Positions 23,272-26,615 of a DNA stretch of 26,615 nt are shown here, piece by piece. Origin of the DNA: Chlamydiota bacterium (lineage in GTDB: Bacteria > Chlamydiota > Chlamydiia > Chlamydiales > SLFE01). A program made the translations under genes and the position numbers. The notes under the pieces are model-generated. The model worked only from the letters and a program-made list of their open reading frames with translations, was not told the DNA's origin and ran no database searches. The first letter of the stretch is position 1. The number at the start of each line of letters is the position of its first letter. Where the stretch lies: contig JAAKFL010000006.1 in assembly GCA_011065065.1 (NCBI GenBank), forward strand, positions 1-26,615. The letters run 5' to 3'.

Positions 23272-24930
23272 TCACATATCCATCAGATTTTGAATCAGCA
23301 CCTGCGCTTCTGGAGTCAACGGATCCCTCAGCAACACATCTAACTTGTGCTCATTCATCCGACCAAATTTGTAAATAGGGACTCCCCTCCTTATCAACGA
23401 AAGAACATACTCGGGATATTTAAGAATGATTCCTAAATGAGGAAGAGTGATTTCCGAAAGTCCCCTCAAATCGACTCCCCCATTTTTTAAAATCGAAAGA
23501 GCTTTTAGACTTGAAAGAACAACTTTGAACTCCTCAATCTGAAAGAAGTCAAGATCCTTAATCTTAAGCCCTAGCTCAGGTAAAATATCCAACAAAGGAA
23601 ATCGGGCAAAGGCATAATTGATCTGATCTGTTGACAGGTGAAAAATATCCTCAGTGGGCACTCCCTTTTTCGCTAGGGCCACGATGCTATCGGCATATTG
23701 AATGACTTGAGGGAGAACCAGAGGATATCGCGTCAAATCATCAATATCTAAACCAATTCCCAGCAAGGTCTGCACTTTCTCTGGATTGGCTTTGAACTGA
23801 GCCGTCACATCGAGATCGATATCAAGAGCACTTTCCGGAGATAGATGAAACTTTGTCGCAAGTTCCACCACAGGTATAAATTCAGAAGGGTTTTCGAGGA
23901 CTAATTCAAACTGATCATCGCTCAAAGGTTTAATCACAGCCGTTGTCACCCCATGAGAGGCCAAGGTTTTGAAGTTGTCACTCCATTGAATCAACATGTC
24001 CACTTTTACAGGTCGAATACCCTGAAGTTCTTTAAGAAAATTTGGATCACTCTCCCGCATGAGATACATTTGATCAGGATTTTGCAACAGCTTTTCCATC
24101 ACAAAGGAATCCAATTTCAAGAACTCCTCTTTGAACCCCTTCTCCATAACGTCTATAAATGTGTCGCGATGAGAAAGGATCATAAACAGCTGATAGAAAC
24201 CTAACTTCTCAAGATCTTCATGCAGAAGACCCGCTTCAATCATCGGAGAAAATGCCGGCGCTAATCTCAGATGTTTGTCGTCAATACGAGCAATGATTTC
24301 AAAATCGATCCCATATTCCAATAGAATGAGAATTTCTTGGCGATGGACTAAGAACCATCCAAAATCCCAGGCAGGCAGATGATCGATTTGGTGCCACTTG
24401 ACTCCATGTTCTAATAATGAAAGCGCATCTTCCGGACGCATCAGCATCTCTTCAATCCAATTCCACCTCATTTGGAGGAGATCATCGACTCCCTCAAAGT
24501 TTTTAAGAATCGCCGCCATCGTTTTAGGGTTTTCCAAAACCAACTTCAGCTGATAGCCGCTAAACTTTGACAATTCTGTGGTGGTAATCCCCTCCTTCAC
24601 AATCTCATCAAAAGCCTCAATATGATGAACGACTTCAATCAATTGAGGAGCATCAAAGAGATGAAAGTCCTTTTTGTCAAAACCTAATGTAGTGAGAGTT
24701 TCGATGGCTTCCGCATGAATAAGAATCGCTTGAACTTCTTGCCACTCGAAATCAATGAGATCCTGAAAGGTAAAGATCTTCTTTTCCAGTAATTTTCGCG
24801 TATTTTCGGGATACTCTATCATGGCACTGCGGTGGCCAATGATGCTCTTTCCAGGAGGCCCCTTCCATTCATCAGAATCAACTAAGTCTGCAATCTCTTT
24901 TGGAATGGGTGGCGCATTTTGGTTCGACAT
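23272..24930 (-). CDS. Solenoid protein of about sixteen 31-residue helical repeats
   Basis: 552 residues. From about residue 50 to the end it is a tandem array, each unit starting with Gly plus a branched residue: GVPTEDIFHLSTDQINYAFA, GLKIKDLDFFQIEEFKVVLS, GVDLRGLSEITLPHLGIILK, GIDFEIIARIDDKHLRLAPA, GVKWHQIDHLPAWDFGWFLV, GFDKKDFHLFDAPQLIEVVH. The pattern is G-[VIL]-x4-[IL]-x2-L-x5-[IL]-x2-[VA]-L, then a second helix ending LL--. Unit length is mostly 30-32, with one or two of 34-38. The first 50 residues are a Pro-rich non-repeat cap. The repeats resemble alpha-hairpin solenoids; the Gly-loop-helix order recalls TALE-like and mTERF-type repeats, but no family can be assigned. One base separates it from the 70-residue gene, in the tadA operon. 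No signal or membrane part. Confidence 0.85.
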   Translation of the reverse strand: MSNQNAPPIPKEIADLVDSDEWKGPPGKSIIGHRSAMIEYPENTRKLLEKKIFTFQDLIDFEWQEVQAILIHAEAIETLTTLGFDKKDFHLFDAPQLIEVVHHIEAFDEIVKEGITTTELSKFSGYQLKLVLENPKTMAAILKNFEGVDDLLQMRWNWIEEMLMRPEDALSLLEHGVKWHQIDHLPAWDFGWFLVHRQEILILLEYGIDFEIIARIDDKHLRLAPAFSPMIEAGLLHEDLEKLGFYQLFMILSHRDTFIDVMEKGFKEEFLKLDSFVMEKLLQNPDQMYLMRESDPNFLKELQGIRPVKVDMLIQWSDNFKTLASHGVTTAVIKPLSDDQFELVLENPSEFIPVVELATKFHLSPESALDIDLDVTAQFKANPEKVQTLLGIGLDIDDLTRYPLVLPQVIQYADSIVALAKKGVPTEDIFHLSTDQINYAFARFPLLDILPELGLKIKDLDFFQIEEFKVVLSSLKALSILKNGGVDLRGLSEITLPHLGIILKYPEYVLSLIRRGVPIYKFGRMNEHKLDVLLRDPLTPEAQVLIQNLMDM

Positions 24931-24931
24931 A

Positions 24932-25144
24932 TTATGCTCCGTCTGATCTCAAAGCCATGATCGTTAATTGAATGCCATGGAGAACACCTTCCTCATACCT
25001 GAATTCAGGATGATTTTCAAGTTCGGGAAAATCATTGGGTTGCAGGAGGTCATCATGTGTCACATGCGGCTCAATGCGTCGAGCCAACTTCAGCAACTTT
25101 TCTCTTTGGCCTTCTAACAACTCAGAACACAAATCATGATTCAT
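24932..25144 (-). CDS. Small acidic protein of unknown function
   Basis: 70 residues, not recognised. No membrane segment. It is helical and charged at the front (SELLEGQREKLLKLARRIEP) and contains HVTHDDLLQPNDFPELENHP, then FRYEEGVLHGIQLTIMALRS. The HVTHDDLLQPNDFPELE segment with several acidic residues and histidines is its most distinctive part. It overlaps the end of tadA by 11 bases and its stop is one base from the start of the repeat protein, so it is translated within the operon. The overlap on both sides argues that it is a real gene despite its size. Confidence 0.7.
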   Translation of the reverse strand: MNHDLCSELLEGQREKLLKLARRIEPHVTHDDLLQPNDFPELENHPEFRYEEGVLHGIQLTIMALRSDGA

Positions 25145-25637
25145 TGGAAGACCCCCTCTTTTTCACAAAAAACTCTCTCATTAAATAAGCCGACTCATCT
25201 TGATAGACACCTTTTCTCACCTCAATGGAATGAGTGGGGTGCTTTTCAGCGAATAAATCGACCCAACTTCCATGCGCCCCATGGCGTATATCGGGAGCTC
25301 CCCAAACAAGCGCCTGAATCCGCGAAAGTAACATCGCTCCCGCACACATCACACACGGCTCAATCGTACAATATAATGTCGTTTCTAATAAACGCCAATC
25401 ATCTAACGCATTGGCTCCGGCCGTCAAACAGATCATCTCGGCATGAGCCGTCGCATCTTTCAACAGCTCCACTTGATTGAACCCCCGGGCAATGACTCGC
25501 CCTTTGTGCACCAAAACAGCGCCAACAGGAACCTCATCTTTTTGATAAGCCAACCAAGCTTGTTTCAATGCCTCCATCATAAACTTTTCGTCATCAGTTT
25601 GCGGAGTCAGCCTAAATGGAAATGCTTGATTATTCAT
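25134..25637 (-). CDS. tadA: tRNA adenosine-34 deaminase TadA
   Basis: 167 residues. Converts A34 to inosine in the anticodon of tRNA-Arg(ACG), an essential step for reading CGN codons. Zinc-binding motifs are HAE at 65-67 (ATAHAEMICL) and PCVMC at 94-98 (EPCVMCAGAMLLSRI), the standard deaminase set with Glu67 as proton shuttle. EVPVGAVLVHKGRVIARGFN and DIRHGAHGSW are typical of TadA. In Chlamydia the equivalent is annotated as a cytosine deaminase (yfhC, CT844). It overlaps the upstream 217-residue gene by eight bases and the downstream 70-residue gene by 11. Confidence 0.94.
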   Translation of the reverse strand: MNNQAFPFRLTPQTDDEKFMMEALKQAWLAYQKDEVPVGAVLVHKGRVIARGFNQVELLKDATAHAEMICLTAGANALDDWRLLETTLYCTIEPCVMCAGAMLLSRIQALVWGAPDIRHGAHGSWVDLFAEKHPTHSIEVRKGVYQDESAYLMREFFVKKRGSSNES

Positions 25638-26283
25638 GAAGAGCCGTCAACTTTTTTTGAAGGTTAGCAATCTGTTTTTTCAACGCCGTCACATCGCGAT
25701 CATATTTCTTTTGCAATCCCAAAAGCTTCTTTTCATAGCGATTCTCAAGCCTCTTCAGTTCACTACTATGATCTTGAATCGAACTTTCAGGAACTGGTTC
25801 CTCCCTCTCCACGACCGACTCCCGTGCCGCAGCCTGCAACTGATCATACACCTCTTTCGGGAAAACCACTGAATTCAACACACTGAAGATAAAGGTATTT
25901 TTCGCTCCAAATTGCTGTGTGGACTCCTCTGCAATCTTCTTCGCCACTGAAAGCTCAATTTCATCAAGCTCAGTAAATTCCTCATCTATCTCCTTCATAT
26001 TTTGCTCAAAAAAATAATAGATATCGGTATGTTTCAACAGCCAGCGATCGATAAAGAACTCCCAAAGTTCCTCATTTCCCTCCTTTAATAAAGGAGCATA
26101 CCCCGCAACCAACTCATCGATCGTCAATTTATTCGGATTTTTTCCTTGAAAATGTTGCATCAAAAACGCACGATCTTTCTTTAGATGACCCTGTCTTAAG
26201 TCCTTACGGATCGACTGTATGATTAAAGGAAGCCACTCCTGAATCATTTGATATTTTTCTGGATAAGTTGATTCTTTTAACAT
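25630..26283 (-). CDS. Helical protein with C-terminal coiled coil, unknown function
   Basis: 217 residues, not recognised. Residues 1-160 are soluble and helical (QMIQEWLPLIIQSIRKDLRQ; LTIDELVAGYAPLLKEGNEE). Residues about 170-217 form a clear coiled coil (SSELKRLENRYEKKLLGLQK, then DVTALKKQIANLQKKLTAL). There is no membrane segment. It is the first gene of the minus-strand unit with tadA, the 70-residue gene and the repeat protein, overlapping tadA by eight bases. A 21-base dyad lies just upstream of its start. Oligomerisation through the coiled coil is likely. Nothing shows a catalytic function. Confidence 0.75.
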   Translation of the reverse strand: MLKESTYPEKYQMIQEWLPLIIQSIRKDLRQGHLKKDRAFLMQHFQGKNPNKLTIDELVAGYAPLLKEGNEELWEFFIDRWLLKHTDIYYFFEQNMKEIDEEFTELDEIELSVAKKIAEESTQQFGAKNTFIFSVLNSVVFPKEVYDQLQAAARESVVEREEPVPESSIQDHSSELKRLENRYEKKLLGLQKKYDRDVTALKKQIANLQKKLTALHE

Positions 26284-26303
26284 AAACAGGCATTCCTTTA
26301 TGG

Positions 26304-26324
26304 GTAGATAGTTAAGATATCTAC
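26304..26324. promoter_or_regulatory. Dyad upstream of the tadA operon
   Basis: GTAGATA, seven bases, then TATCTAC: a perfect 7-base inverted repeat centred 31 bases before the ATG at 26283. It fits an operator or a leader hairpin. Divergent transcription towards 26363 may share it. Confidence 0.4.
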
Positions 26325-26362
26325 TTTACCAATTTTTTTGTTGAGGATCAAGAGGAGAAGAG

Positions 26363-26479
26363 ATGGCAAAACGGGAACACTATTTCTATGACAAAGCGAT
26401 ACTTGCCAATCGCGTGGTTTTTCTAAGTCGGCAATTTCCGTGGAGAAAAGCCGATGTTTACCTTCACCTATTAAGTTGA
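26363..26479 (+). CDS. Possible 38-residue ORF
   Basis: A strong AGGAG site lies before an ATG that opens a short frame, MAKREHYFYDKAILANRVVF, ending in YLHLLS. It is basic and aromatic. The ribosome site is the only support, and it could be a remnant of a longer gene. Not recognised. Confidence 0.25.
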   Translation: MAKREHYFYDKAILANRVVFLSRQFPWRKADVYLHLLS

Positions 26480-26494
26480 TACTAAACCTAAGAG

Positions 26495-26615
26495 TCAATA
26501 ACCCCCGGCACAAGGCCGGAGGCTTGTATCTGACACATGAGTCGATACATTCAGAGACGCTTCATAGTTAGCGTTCCTACCTCTCAGTGGCGGATTGACA
26601 GCCGCCTGCTCTTCA
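26495..26615 (-). CDS. Open frame running off the window edge, possibly end of an IS605-type tnpB
   Basis: On the minus strand one frame stays open for about 40 codons from the right edge, with RNANYEASLNVSTHVSDTSL near its end and a stop at 26495-26497. The stretch is richer in GC than the neighbourhood. A hairpin sits over its last codons, as at the 3' end of TnpB genes of IS605/IS1341 elements. I do not see a conserved TnpB motif in so short a piece, so this is a weak call. Confidence 0.25.
   Translation of the reverse strand, partial: EEQAAVNPPLRGRNANYEASLNVSTHVSDTSLRPCAGGY
26502..26522. repeat. GC-rich hairpin near window edge
   Basis: CCCCCGGC (26502-26509), an ACAAG loop and GCCGGAGG (26515-26522): an eight-base stem with one mismatch. 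Hairpins of this shape (CCCCGGC...GCCGGGG) are frequent at the right ends of IS605-family elements and also act as terminators. Confidence 0.55.

Noticed and set aside
26298..26513. 71-residue minus-strand frame upstream of the coiled-coil gene
   Set aside because: No ribosome site, no family resemblance, and it crosses the dyad and the edge hairpin; probably chance.

Overview
The window comes from a member of the Chlamydiae, most likely one of the amoeba- or arthropod-associated families (Simkania, Waddlia or Parachlamydia type) rather than Chlamydia itself. The main evidence is the minus-strand run rpmE-prfA-prmC-ffh-rpsP-trmD-rplS-rnhB-(yicC)-gmk-(omega-like)-(membrane protein)-metG between about 10.6 and 21.0 kb. 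It reproduces the order I know from Chlamydia trachomatis (CT022 to CT032), with yicC and one membrane protein added. Chlamydial-type L28 and L31, moderate GC and a type III secretion (T3SS) chaperone gene agree. The family within the phylum cannot be fixed from sequence alone.

Layout. 1-2.0 kb: a repeat hairpin, a small membrane protein and a soluble transhydrogenase (sthA), both on minus. 2.2-10.5 kb: an accessory-looking block. It holds a small unknown protein, a perfect 32-bp hairpin, a 757-residue coiled-coil protein with a glycine-rich membrane hairpin, rpmB, an 818-residue protein ending in a eukaryotic-type RasGEF domain, a RAYT-type transposase with a frame break inside a pair of long palindromic repeats, and an LcrH/SycD-type T3SS chaperone followed by a probable cargo protein. 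10.6-21.0 kb: the housekeeping translation/secretion operon. 21.25-23.2 kb: an unknown protein and a rhomboid-fold protein lacking the catalytic residues, on plus. 23.3-26.3 kb: a tight minus-strand operon of a coiled-coil protein, tadA, a 70-residue protein and a 552-residue protein built of about sixteen 31-residue helical repeats. 26.3-26.6 kb: a dyad, a tiny ORF and, at the edge, a GC-richer hairpin that may be the end of an IS605-type element.

How it fits together. The core operon makes ribosome parts, termination and modification factors, SRP protein and nucleotide enzymes. The accessory block looks like host-interaction cargo. The RasGEF protein would be able to activate a host Ras-family GTPase if it is secreted, and the chaperone with its neighbour gives a direct T3SS link 1.1 kb away. 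Several distinct hairpin or dispersed repeats sit exactly in the gaps between genes.
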